Positions 1-7,314 are shown, counted from the first letter of the stretch. The stretch is 14,684 nucleotides of DNA from Thermococci archaeon (GCA_003663525.1 QMUF01000024.1:1-14684), one strand, 5' to 3'. Notes: generated by a model not told the origin, from the letters alone. Numbers and translations are program-made.

Positions 1-435
1 GAATTTGTCAATAAAGATTTGGTCTGCGAGATCGGATATTGGATACAACGCTCCTTTGTCGATAAATATTGGTGCCCATGAACTGTCTACATAGAATACA
101 TCTGGCGCAACACCCGCTCCAAATGAAGCAAGAATGTTCTCGTGAAACATCTGGGTAATCACTTCATATTTGACTCCGATAGTTGGATTCTTTTGCTCAA
201 ATTCATTGATCATTCTTTCATAGTTCTTCATTTCAGTTTCTCCAGCACTCCAGCCTGCAAATCTAATGAAAACTTTTTCTTGAACCTGTGTTTCAACTTT
301 GGTCTCCGTCTTAACTTGGGTCTCTGTTTTTGTTTCTCCAGTTGATGTCTGGGTTTGGCCTCCTATACACCCTGAGGCCACTACTGCAAAAAGCAAGACA
401 AAAATCAAAAGACCTCCAAAGAGGACTTTTTTCAT
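1..435 (-). CDS. ABC sugar transporter, lipoprotein substrate-binding protein (3' end outside window)
   Basis: This is the N-terminal 145 residues of an extracellular solute-binding protein; the rest lies beyond the left edge. Residues 1-23 form a lipoprotein signal peptide: MKK, a hydrophobic core, and a lipobox ending Ala-Ser-Gly-Cys23. A Thr/Glu/Lys/Gln-rich linker follows (about residues 24-54, with repeated TETK/TETQ units), as in surface-anchored binding proteins of Thermococcales. From residue 55 the sequence is that of MalE-type family 1 sugar-binding proteins (IRFAGWSAGE, then MINEFEQKNP, then APDVFYVDSSWAP). The ATG at 433-435 follows a strong GGAGGGG ribosome binding site (443-449). 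The gene diverges from the TrmB-type regulator and shares a control region with it, so its substrate is probably the disaccharide handled by that operon. The family is clear; the substrate is inferred. Permease and ATPase genes would be expected to the left. Confidence 0.9.
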   Translation of the reverse strand, partial: MKKVLFGGLLIFVLLFAVVASGCIGGQTQTSTGETKTETQVKTETKVETQVQEKVFIRFAGWSAGETEMKNYERMINEFEQKNPTIGVKYEVITQMFHENILASFGAGVAPDVFYVDSSWAPIFIDKGALYPISDLADQIFIDKF

Positions 436-500
436 TCTTTTTCCCCTCCTTCATTAATGTCCAAATAATAGGGTCTGTCAATATTTATACTACAATGATA

Positions 501-510
501 TTATATAAAC
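501..510 (-). promoter_or_regulatory. TATA box of the sugar-binding protein gene
   Basis: Read on the minus strand this is GTTTATATAA, a strong archaeal TATA element. A start of transcription about 25 bp downstream would fall near 480. That leaves a leader of roughly 45 nt containing the GGAGGGG ribosome binding site at 443-449. Confidence 0.65.
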
Positions 511-530
511 CTTACTAATGTAGTATCCAA

Positions 531-540
531 TATATTTAAA
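531..540 (+). promoter_or_regulatory. TATA box of the regulator/mutase/phosphorylase operon
   Basis: TATATTTAAA fits the archaeal TATA consensus and is the only good candidate upstream of the regulator start. Transcription would begin near 560-565, giving a leader of about 30 nt that holds the G-rich ribosome binding site at 581-587. It overlaps the right-hand degenerate operator copy. Confidence 0.6.
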
Positions 541-592
541 TAGTATTATTGCGCAAAAATATCAGAAGCAGTGAGCAGTGGGGGGTGCCGTA

Positions 593-1669
593 ATGGAAAA
601 CTATACTTTTTTAATTGAAAAACTACAAGAGCTAGGGCTCACAAAAAGAGAAGCTGAAGTTTATCTTACCCTCCTCATGAAAAATGGGGCCACTGTAAAG
701 GAACTTTTGGAGTCTCTGGATATTCATCAGCCCCAACTTTACAATATAATTCAAAGCCTGATTAGAAAAGGATTTATTAGAGCCTCTTCGGGAAGGCCGA
801 GAGTGTATACTGCAGGCGATATAAGTGCCCTCATAGATGTTCAAAAAATGAAATTTGATCTTTTAAAGAGTACTCTTCAAGAGGAACTCGCAAAAATAAA
901 GAGTAGATCTGAAGAAGAGGGGCCGTATATCTCAATGGTTAGGAGTTTAGAGGGTGTCTTGGCAAGTATCATAGAAACGATAAACGTTGCCGAAATAGAA
1001 ATTCGAGCTGAACTTCCCACTCCAGTCTTTGAAGAGCTTAAACCTTATCTTCTAGGGGCTCTCCAAAGGAACGTAAACCTGTATTTACTCGTGTACCCAA
1101 GTACTGTAAGCTTTGAGGAATTTGAAAGATTTAAAGACCAGGTGAAAATAAAAACCTCTGAACTAGGCAACTTCTTGCTTGTTATTTCAGACTTGTCTAA
1201 AGCAGTATATGCTAAAAGGAGATTTTTCAGCATCCATAAGCTACCGGTCTCGAACACGGAGGTCTATGGCTATGTAATCCATGAAAAAGATCTGCTTCTT
1301 AGATTACTAAACATTCACAACAACCTCTGGATAAAAGCTAAAGAGGTGTTATGCTGGATTCCAAGACCAGAATTGTATCCAAAAGTCTTTATTGAATTCT
1401 CTATGGCCCTTAACGAACTTGAGACTCTCTTAAGGCTTGGATATACTCCAATAGTTATGGTTGAGGGGCGCGATGTAAAAAGTGGCTCCCCCCTTGAAAT
1501 TAGAGGCAAAGTTCGTTCTGTGAACCGCTTTGGAATTGTAAGTAACTTCGTTCTTGAAGGTGAAAAAGAAACATTAACCATCGGAGGCTTTGATGCAGAG
1601 GTTGAAGATGTTGAGGCCCAACGGATTACAATAGAGAAAATAGAACGTCAAGCAGGTGGTAAAGAATGA
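593..1669 (+). CDS. TrmB-family transcriptional regulator of sugar uptake and use
   Basis: A sugar-sensing winged-helix regulator of 358 residues, comparable with full-length TrmB proteins of Thermococcales. Residues about 10-80 form the DNA-binding domain (LGLTKREAEVYLTLL from residue 14, then a recognition-helix region around HQPQLYNIIQSLIRKG). A charged helix likely to act as a dimerising coiled coil follows (about residues 80-105). The remainder is the TrmB effector-binding region, starting at MVRSLEGVLASI and ending in a beta-rich C-terminal part with GRVRS/GGFD-like strands. I chose the ATG at 593, because GGGGGTG (581-587) lies 5 bases upstream; a GTG at 578 is in frame but would place that site inside the gene. 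It overlaps the next gene by ATGA and diverges from the sugar-binding protein gene. By family it should repress both promoters until its sugar binds. The effector is not shown by sequence; the operon's disaccharide is the obvious candidate. Confidence 0.9.
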   Translation: MENYTFLIEKLQELGLTKREAEVYLTLLMKNGATVKELLESLDIHQPQLYNIIQSLIRKGFIRASSGRPRVYTAGDISALIDVQKMKFDLLKSTLQEELAKIKSRSEEEGPYISMVRSLEGVLASIIETINVAEIEIRAELPTPVFEELKPYLLGALQRNVNLYLLVYPSTVSFEEFERFKDQVKIKTSELGNFLLVISDLSKAVYAKRRFFSIHKLPVSNTEVYGYVIHEKDLLLRLLNIHNNLWIKAKEVLCWIPRPELYPKVFIEFSMALNELETLLRLGYTPIVMVEGRDVKSGSPLEIRGKVRSVNRFGIVSNFVLEGEKETLTIGGFDAEVEDVEAQRITIEKIERQAGGKE

Positions 1670-2364
1670 TTGCACTGATATGGGACTTTGATGGAGTGTT
1701 AGTTTTTACCCCACATGAAGAAGCGTGGAGAAGAGCAGCTAGAGAGTATGGTGCTGATATAGATCATGGTTTCTATGTAAATTATGTCTCTGGTAAGCCC
1801 AGATATGAGGGAGCGCATAACATATTGGAACTTACTGGGATTTATGAAAAATACGGTGCAGACACCGAAGAAAAAAAGAAAAAACTTCTTCATGAGTTTG
1901 CAGAGTTCAAAAATAAGATAGTCAACGATATGTTTGACAGAGGCGAATATGAAGTCAACTGGAATGCGGTGGAATTTTTGATGGAAACAAAAAAAGCCGG
2001 GATCAAGAATGCTTTAGCTTCGGCATCTAAAAATGCAACAAACCTGGCAAAAAAAGTTAAGGTTGGGGAGATAACGCTTGCCGACTTGTTTGAGGTGAAC
2101 GTCAGTGGAAAAGCCCCAAGTAAAAAAGAAGTATTTAAATTGGCCATAGATGAGCTAAAGGGAAATTTTCCGGATGTGAGATTTTTCTTCATTGTTGAAG
2201 ATGCTCCTGCTGGGGTTCGTGCTGGAAGGGTGCTTGGTGCCTTCACTTTAGGTTATGAAAAGGAAACAGAACTTGATGCCGATATTACCTTTAGGAATTT
2301 TTCGGAATTAAGCATTGAAACTCTCCACAAACTGATAGAAAGGAGGGAAAAGAATGAAGTTTAG
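1666..2364 (+). CDS. HAD-family beta-phosphoglucomutase-like enzyme
   Basis: A HAD-superfamily protein of 232 residues with all four core motifs: DFDGV with nucleophile Asp7 and acid/base Asp9; Ser119 in LASASKN; Lys149 in SGKAPSK; and EDAPAG with Glu178/Asp179 for magnesium. A small helical cap sits between motifs I and II and includes SGKPRYEGAHNIL, comparable with the substrate-binding cap segment of beta-phosphoglucomutases. The expected reaction is beta-glucose 1-phosphate to glucose 6-phosphate through a beta-glucose 1,6-bisphosphate intermediate. The context supports this strongly, because the next gene encodes a GH65 phosphorylase, an inverting family whose product is beta-glucose 1-phosphate. 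The ATG overlaps the regulator stop (ATGA) and is preceded by AGGTGGT at 1654-1660. A plain sugar-phosphate phosphatase is the alternative; Asp9 and the context favour the mutase. Confidence 0.85.
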   Translation: MIALIWDFDGVLVFTPHEEAWRRAAREYGADIDHGFYVNYVSGKPRYEGAHNILELTGIYEKYGADTEEKKKKLLHEFAEFKNKIVNDMFDRGEYEVNWNAVEFLMETKKAGIKNALASASKNATNLAKKVKVGEITLADLFEVNVSGKAPSKKEVFKLAIDELKGNFPDVRFFFIVEDAPAGVRAGRVLGAFTLGYEKETELDADITFRNFSELSIETLHKLIERREKNEV

Positions 2365-4597
2365 CTTCCAGTTTAAAGAGTACTCTCCAAAAACTGAGGA
2401 AGTTTATGGGACGATATTAACCCTTGGAAATGGATACATTGGGATGAGAGGTGAAATCGAACTTGAACCTACGATATACGGCACAACTGTTCTCGGGATT
2501 TATGATTATACCCCTTGTTTTTATAGGGAGATTGTGAATGCGCCTCGAGTAATTGGTTTGGGAATGATGTTCAACGGGGAACCCCTCAATCTGAGCACGC
2601 ACAAACTTTTGAAATATGAAAAGGAACTTGATATTGGAGAGGGGAGTTTAAAAACTTGGATTGAACTGGAGACTAACAGGGGGGCAAGGATAAGCTATGA
2701 GAGTCTCAGAATTGTCCATGGTAAAAGAAAAAATGTTGCTGTGCTTAAGTTCAAGTTTAAAACGGACAAAAAAGGGTTACTAACTCTGATCAATCCGATT
2801 GATGTTGATGTCGCAAATCCCTCCTATCGCCCTGAGATACTGGTTAGGCACTGTTATGCTGAGGAACTCGATTTTGGGGAAGGCTTCATATATGCTGGGG
2901 TTAAAACCATAGATAAGAAGTACACTCTTGGAATAGCTAGTTCCCTTGTAACAGATGAAAAAGCCAGCAGGAGTGTGGTTAAGAGCGCTAACGGCATAGC
3001 AGAGGTTCTCAGCATAGAGGTTGAAGCCAATAGGGTTTACGAGTTTGTTAAATATGTGGTGATTTCTTCCGAAAGAGCGCCCGCTCTAAAGGATAAGACT
3101 TTGAAAGAGCTTGGAGAGCTCAAAAAACTTGGTTTTGACAAGCTTTTTGTTGATCACAGGAAATACTGGAGCGAGATATGGAAAAAAGCGAAAGTTGAGA
3201 TTGATGGAGATAAGGAAGCTGAAAAAGGTCTTAATTTTAGTCTTTTCCATTTAATCCAGTCTCTACCGAGAGACAGCAACATCTCTCTAACGGCCAGAGG
3301 TATACATGGGTTTGGATATAGGGGGCATGTGTTTTGGGATACGGAGATATATGCACTTCCATTTTTTATAGCTGTTTTTCCCGAAGATGCCAAGAGGATG
3401 CTTATTTACAGGTATAGAAACCTAGAAGCTGCTAAGAAAAATGCAAAACTGAATGGATACGAGGGAGCTCAGTTCCCATGGGAATCTGCTGATGACGGAT
3501 ATGAAGCAACACCATCTCTTGTTCCCCTTGATATGGCGGGAAAGGAAGTTGTCCGTATTTACACTGGGGAAGAGGAACATCATATAACAGCTGACATAGC
3601 GTACACGGTAGATTTTTACTACAAGTTTACTAATGATGAGGACTTCATGGCAAAATATGGGCTTGAGATTATATTTGAAACGACTCGTTTCTGGGCAAGT
3701 AGGGTGGAATTTGACGAGAAGAAGGGTTATGTGATAAAGAAGGTCATAGGGCCAGATGAGTATCATGAACACGTAGACAACAACTTTTTCACGAATTTAA
3801 TGGCAAAACACAATCTCCTTTTGGGAGTCACTTATTATAAAAGAGCCCTGAACAAAGGCGGGTCATGGAAGGAGACTGTAGATAGAGTGGGGGTTAGAGA
3901 AGAGGAGGTGCAGAAGTGGAGTGAGATAGCTGAAAAAATTTACCTCCCACCCCAGGTAGATGGAGTTTTCGAGGAGTTTGACGGATACTTTGACCTAGAG
4001 GATTACACCGTTGATCCACATGACATTGGGGAAGCAAGACTTCCCGAAGAGATAAGAAAGAAAATAGGAAAAACAAAGCTAATAAAACAGGCGGACGTTA
4101 TAGCAACTCAATACTTGTTAAAAGACCAGTTTGATATTGAGACAATCAAAAAGAACTTTGACTATTACATCGTTCGTACAACCCATGCGTCCTCTCTTTC
4201 CATGCCTGCCTACTCAATAGTTGCCTCTTGGCTAGGGTATGAAGATCTAGCATATGAGTATTTCATGAAATGCGCATATATAGAGCTTAAAAATCTATAT
4301 GGAAATACCCACGATGGCTTTCATCTTGCAACGGCTGGTGGAGTATGGCAGGTGCTTTTCAGGGGATTCTGTGGCATTGATAGTGAAGGAACCTCTATCA
4401 AAATTGCCCCTCGTCTACCTTCAAAATGGAAAGCAGTAAAGTTCGGATTTTCATTCAGAGGGACATGGCTTGAGATTAAAATTACTCCAAAAGAAGTTGC
4501 TGTAAGGAGTGCTGGAGGGAAAGAAGCTATTAGGCTTAATATAGTCGGCGAAGAACTCTTCCTAGGGCCTAACGAGCAGATTATTGTTTCTCTTTAA
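2354..4597 (+). CDS. Glycoside hydrolase family 65 phosphorylase, probably kojibiose phosphorylase
   Basis: A complete GH65 protein of 747 residues. The order is an N-terminal beta-sandwich domain (about 1-255), a linker, an (alpha/alpha)6 barrel (about 300-670) and a C-terminal beta domain. Visible active-site signatures are FWDTE at 327-331; IGPDEYHEH, with Glu469 as the expected general acid; KQAD, with Lys578/Gln579 lining the sugar pocket; and THASSLS at 610-616, the phosphate-binding loop. GH65 phosphorylases invert, giving glucose plus beta-glucose 1-phosphate from an alpha-linked disaccharide. The gene order (regulator, mutase, phosphorylase, with a transporter beside it) matches the kojibiose cluster characterised in Pyrococcus sp. 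ST04, so kojibiose (alpha-1,2) is the best substrate guess. Maltose, trehalose or nigerose cannot be excluded by eye. The start at 2354 follows GGAGGG (2342-2347) and overlaps the mutase gene by 11 bp, implying coupled translation. Confidence 0.9.
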   Translation: MKFSFQFKEYSPKTEEVYGTILTLGNGYIGMRGEIELEPTIYGTTVLGIYDYTPCFYREIVNAPRVIGLGMMFNGEPLNLSTHKLLKYEKELDIGEGSLKTWIELETNRGARISYESLRIVHGKRKNVAVLKFKFKTDKKGLLTLINPIDVDVANPSYRPEILVRHCYAEELDFGEGFIYAGVKTIDKKYTLGIASSLVTDEKASRSVVKSANGIAEVLSIEVEANRVYEFVKYVVISSERAPALKDKTLKELGELKKLGFDKLFVDHRKYWSEIWKKAKVEIDGDKEAEKGLNFSLFHLIQSLPRDSNISLTARGIHGFGYRGHVFWDTEIYALPFFIAVFPEDAKRMLIYRYRNLEAAKKNAKLNGYEGAQFPWESADDGYEATPSLVPLDMAGKEVVRIYTGEEEHHITADIAYTVDFYYKFTNDEDFMAKYGLEIIFETTRFWASRVEFDEKKGYVIKKVIGPDEYHEHVDNNFFTNLMAKHNLLLGVTYYKRALNKGGSWKETVDRVGVREEEVQKWSEIAEKIYLPPQVDGVFEEFDGYFDLEDYTVDPHDIGEARLPEEIRKKIGKTKLIKQADVIATQYLLKDQFDIETIKKNFDYYIVRTTHASSLSMPAYSIVASWLGYEDLAYEYFMKCAYIELKNLYGNTHDGFHLATAGGVWQVLFRGFCGIDSEGTSIKIAPRLPSKWKAVKFGFSFRGTWLEIKITPKEVAVRSAGGKEAIRLNIVGEELFLGPNEQIIVSL

Positions 4598-4610
4598 TCT
4601 TCAATCTTGC

Positions 4611-4622
4611 AAAGCTTTTTAA
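4611..4622 (+). promoter_or_regulatory. TATA box of the ureohydrolase gene
   Basis: AAAGCTTTTTAA lies 34 bp before the chosen start codon, just after the phosphorylase stop. Transcription would start near 4640, leaving a leader of about 15 nt that contains GGTGA at 4645-4649. The gene is therefore probably transcribed apart from the upstream sugar operon. Confidence 0.6.
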
Positions 4623-4655
4623 CCTCTATTCTAAACCTTCTCTGGGTGAAGGATG

Positions 4656-5513
4656 ATGGAACTCCTTTATACCTACGAGACGCTAAAACTTGAGTTTCCA
4701 ATGAGCGAGATTGATAAAGCTGATTTTGTAATCCTCGGCATACCTTTTGATGGAACGACCTCTTACAAGCCTGGAACACGGTTTGGGCCTACGCTAATAA
4801 GACAGGCCACGCTCAATTTGGAAAGCTACATCTTGGACTATGGTGTTGACCTCGCAGAGGTGAAGATAGCTGATGTTGGTGATTTAGCGATAGTTGCGGG
4901 CAATTCACTTGAAACCATAAAAAGGGCTGTGAAAACTATAGAAGAAATCAAGAAGATAAATCCCAATGCCATGCCCGTGGTATTGGGTGGCGAACACTCT
5001 ATGACCTTTGCCCCAGTGAAAGCACTAAAGCCAAAAAGCTACGTGGTGTTTGATGCTCACCTTGATTTAAGGGAGAGTTATGAAGAAAATCCATGGAATC
5101 ATGCATGTGTTGCAAGAAGGATTTCGGAACTTGGTATAAAGGTCGCTGAGTTTGGAATAAGGAGTGGCACGAAAGAGGAGGTGGAATACGCGAGAGAGAA
5201 TGGTATTCCATGGGTTCATGCCCGAGACTATAGTATCAACAATTTCAAGGAGATCGTGAAAAAACTCCCAGAACCAATATACATATCAATAGATGTAGAT
5301 GTCTTTGATCTTTCAATGGTGCCTTCTACGGGGACCCCCGAAGCAGGTGGCTTAGGATTTTGGGAAGTGATAGAGGCTTTGGAGTGCCTTGTGGAGCACA
5401 AAAGAGTCATTGGCTTTGATATAATGGAAGTGGCTGGAATGGAGCTTGGAGATGCCACGGCCTTAACTGCTGCAAAGCTTCTCTTTTACATGATAGGAAT
5501 GCTTTTTAGGTAA
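4656..5513 (+). CDS. speB: Agmatinase/arginase-family ureohydrolase, likely aminopropylagmatine ureohydrolase
   Basis: A manganese-dependent ureohydrolase of 285 residues. All six metal ligands of the family are visible: His114 in GGEHS; Asp133, His135 and Asp137 in FDAHLDL; and Asp213 and Asp215 in SIDVDVFD. The segment PSTGTPEAGGL also matches the family. The reaction is release of urea from agmatine or an agmatine derivative in polyamine synthesis. In Thermococcus kodakarensis the related enzyme prefers N1-aminopropylagmatine and yields spermidine; I infer the same here. Two adjacent ATGs exist (4653 and 4656). The second gives a spacing of 6 from GGTGA (4645-4649), in line with the 4-6 bases seen at most other genes here, so I chose it; the first would add one Met. 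The stop codon directly abuts the stop of the opposing CLC gene. Confidence 0.9.
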   Translation: MELLYTYETLKLEFPMSEIDKADFVILGIPFDGTTSYKPGTRFGPTLIRQATLNLESYILDYGVDLAEVKIADVGDLAIVAGNSLETIKRAVKTIEEIKKINPNAMPVVLGGEHSMTFAPVKALKPKSYVVFDAHLDLRESYEENPWNHACVARRISELGIKVAEFGIRSGTKEEVEYARENGIPWVHARDYSINNFKEIVKKLPEPIYISIDVDVFDLSMVPSTGTPEAGGLGFWEVIEALECLVEHKRVIGFDIMEVAGMELGDATALTAAKLLFYMIGMLFR

Positions 5514-7232
5514 TTAGTTTTCTATATACATTTCTCTTATTGCCCGATAGTATGCTTTGTAGATATCTCTTTTTGTTATGACACCAATGAGTCTTTTGCT
5601 CTCAGGACTTTCAACAATAGGAAGAAGATTTTGATCATATCTCATCAATTTTTCAAATACATCATGGGCAGTTTCAGTTGGATATCCAAGAGCATATCCC
5701 TTACGCAGGAATCTTCCAACAGGTAGGGCTTTTATTCTTTGAGAACGATTTAAGAAGTCTTTTACACCAACAACACCCAATACTTCCATATTTTCATCAA
5801 CTACTGGAAAACAATCGTGGCCGGTTTTTCCAACCATCTCTTCAACATCATTTAAGGTATTCCACTTGTATACAAACACGGGATTTATTGTCATAATTTC
5901 TTTTACTGGGATGGTTTTTAAGATAACTGGACGGCCGGTCTTTATGTGAATACCCTTCCGCTCAAGCTTTAGAGTATATACCGAGGAACCTTTTAGGATG
6001 AATCTTGCTGTTAAAAAGCTTGTTGTTGCTGAGGTTATTACTCCCGGGAGAAGGGCATATCCTTTCGTGATTTCTGCCACCATGAGTATCTGGTTTATAG
6101 GAGCCTGAATTAGGCCACTAAAGAACGCTGCCATTCCAGCTAAAGCATAGACAGCTGGATTGATACCAATGTTTGGGAAAAGAAGATTTAGAATAGTTCC
6201 ATATGCGGCTCCAAGTAATGCACCAATGTAAAGACTTGGAGCAAATATACCTCCACTATGTCCAGAAGAAATCATTATGGATGTTGCTAGCATTTTTCCA
6301 ATTCCAAGAAGAATAAGGATGGTAAGTGGTATTAATCCAGCAATAGCAAGCTCCATCCCTTCATAACCAACACCTAGTATCCCATAATTGGGAAAGAACA
6401 TTCCAATGAAACCAACACTTAATCCTCCAAGGACGAGTTTTATCCATAGGGGTGCTTTCACATTTTCAAATCTATCAGTGAGCCAAAATAGGAACTTTGC
6501 CCAATAAGCAGCTAGGATTCCAAATATTAGACCCATAAAGAACAGAAAGAAGAGCTCAATATGTGCATGGACAATTTGAAGGGGAATATTGACCTCAAAA
6601 GCTTCTCCCAAAAACAACAGGGTTACAGTATTCCCAACTACAGCTGAGAGAAATATTGGAACTAGATTTATTGAAAAGATTCCCATATAAACGACTTCAA
6701 GAGCAAACATTGCTCCAGCAAGGGGTGTGTTGAATGTTCCTGCTATTCCAGCTGCTAATCCACAAGTAGTTAGAAGTTTCTTCATTTCTGGAGAGAGATT
6801 AAAGTACTGGGATAGTTCTGAAGCTAGAGAAGCTCCAATAAAGCCGATGGGCCCTTCCCTTCCAACGCTTCCTCCACTTCCAATGGTGATTGAAGTTACC
6901 AATGTTTTCAAAAGTGCTAGAATTCCTTTTATCTCACCCTTTTTGAAGATTACGGCCTCTATTACCTCTGGTATGCCATTCCCTTTCAATTCTGGGTATT
7001 TTTTAATTATTGGCGCCACGATGATACTTCCTATTGCTGGGAGGAGAATGTATCCAAGGTTATATCCGTTGTAATATATCGATATATGTGGTAGTAAAAC
7101 CTCAAAAAATAATCCTCTCATGAGAGAAATTAGTTTTCTAAAGATGACCGCCCCGAATCCTCCCACTATTCCAATAATAAGGGAAAGCAGAAGAACTGTT
7201 GTCCACTTTTTTATGTATTTCTCTACTTTCAT
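5514..7232 (-). CDS. CLC-family chloride channel/transporter with C-terminal CBS pair
   Basis: A 572-residue membrane protein of the CLC anion channel/antiporter family with the usual multi-helix core (residues about 1-425). Signatures are GNGIPEV at 84-90 (the first anion-binding motif, usually GSGIP), GREGP at 124-128 with gating Glu126, SGHSGGIFAPSL (the GxFxP motif), and Tyr419 in SVYTLKL for the central site. Two CBS domains follow (about 443-495 and 505-562), probable adenine-nucleotide sensors on the cytoplasmic side. Two substitutions stand out: Asn85 replaces the central-site serine, and Val180, in LAGAMFALEVV, sits where exchangers carry the internal proton glutamate. I take the ATG at 7230-7232 as the start, with GGAG just upstream; an in-frame TTG at 7235 is less likely. 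The likely role is chloride movement linked to ion balance; channel versus exchanger is unsettled. Confidence 0.92.
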   Translation of the reverse strand: MKVEKYIKKWTTVLLLSLIIGIVGGFGAVIFRKLISLMRGLFFEVLLPHISIYYNGYNLGYILLPAIGSIIVAPIIKKYPELKGNGIPEVIEAVIFKKGEIKGILALLKTLVTSITIGSGGSVGREGPIGFIGASLASELSQYFNLSPEMKKLLTTCGLAAGIAGTFNTPLAGAMFALEVVYMGIFSINLVPIFLSAVVGNTVTLLFLGEAFEVNIPLQIVHAHIELFFLFFMGLIFGILAAYWAKFLFWLTDRFENVKAPLWIKLVLGGLSVGFIGMFFPNYGILGVGYEGMELAIAGLIPLTILILLGIGKMLATSIMISSGHSGGIFAPSLYIGALLGAAYGTILNLLFPNIGINPAVYALAGMAAFFSGLIQAPINQILMVAEITKGYALLPGVITSATTSFLTARFILKGSSVYTLKLERKGIHIKTGRPVILKTIPVKEIMTINPVFVYKWNTLNDVEEMVGKTGHDCFPVVDENMEVLGVVGVKDFLNRSQRIKALPVGRFLRKGYALGYPTETAHDVFEKLMRYDQNLLPIVESPESKRLIGVITKRDIYKAYYRAIREMYIEN

Positions 7233-7255
7233 CAACTCCGAGTAGGCTTGAAGTT

Positions 7256-7265
7256 GTTATAAATG
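7256..7265 (-). promoter_or_regulatory. Candidate TATA box of the CLC gene
   Basis: Read on the minus strand this is CATTTATAAC, about 24 bp before the CLC start, which would give a nearly leaderless transcript. A second AT-rich candidate, AATATATTC, lies near 7283-7291 and would give a leader of about 28 nt containing the GGAG site. I cannot decide between them. Confidence 0.4.
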
Positions 7266-7297
7266 TTAAAGAAACCAAAGGTGAATATATTAAGGTT

Positions 7298-7314
7298 AAA
7301 AAGGATCACAAAAA
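7298..7314 (-). terminator. Oligo-T tracts after manB, candidate archaeal terminator
   Basis: On the minus strand, two runs of five T (7310-7314 and 7298-7302) follow within about 20 bases of the manB stop. Archaeal RNA polymerase terminates on such tracts without needing a hairpin. This fits the end of the mannosylglycerate operon just before the CLC promoter. The call rests on composition only. Confidence 0.35.

Larger units (their letters stand above)
488..545. promoter_or_regulatory. Putative TrmB-type operator array in the divergent control region
   Basis: A perfect 13-bp inverted repeat, TACTA-ATG-TAGTA, occupies 513-525, midway between the two opposed TATA boxes. Two weaker copies on the same pattern flank it: 488-500 (perfect left half TACTA, right half TGATA) and 533-545 (left half TATTT, perfect right half TAGTA). 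Each matches 8 of 10 half-site positions. The right copy overlaps the plus-strand TATA box, and the left copy abuts the minus-strand TATA box. The half-site sequence and 3-base spacer resemble the short palindrome recalled for the T. litoralis TrmB operator. Binding here would be expected to block TBP/TFB at both promoters, giving autoregulation and transporter control. The repeats are seen directly; their role is inferred. Confidence 0.6.

Noticed and set aside
578..592. Upstream in-frame GTG start for the TrmB-type regulator
   Set aside because: It would place the GGGGGTG ribosome binding site inside the coding region; the ATG at 593 has that site at a 5-base spacing and begins with the normal family N-terminus.
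7233..7235. In-frame TTG start for the CLC gene
   Set aside because: An ATG follows immediately at 7230-7232, and the GGAG site would have no spacing from the TTG.
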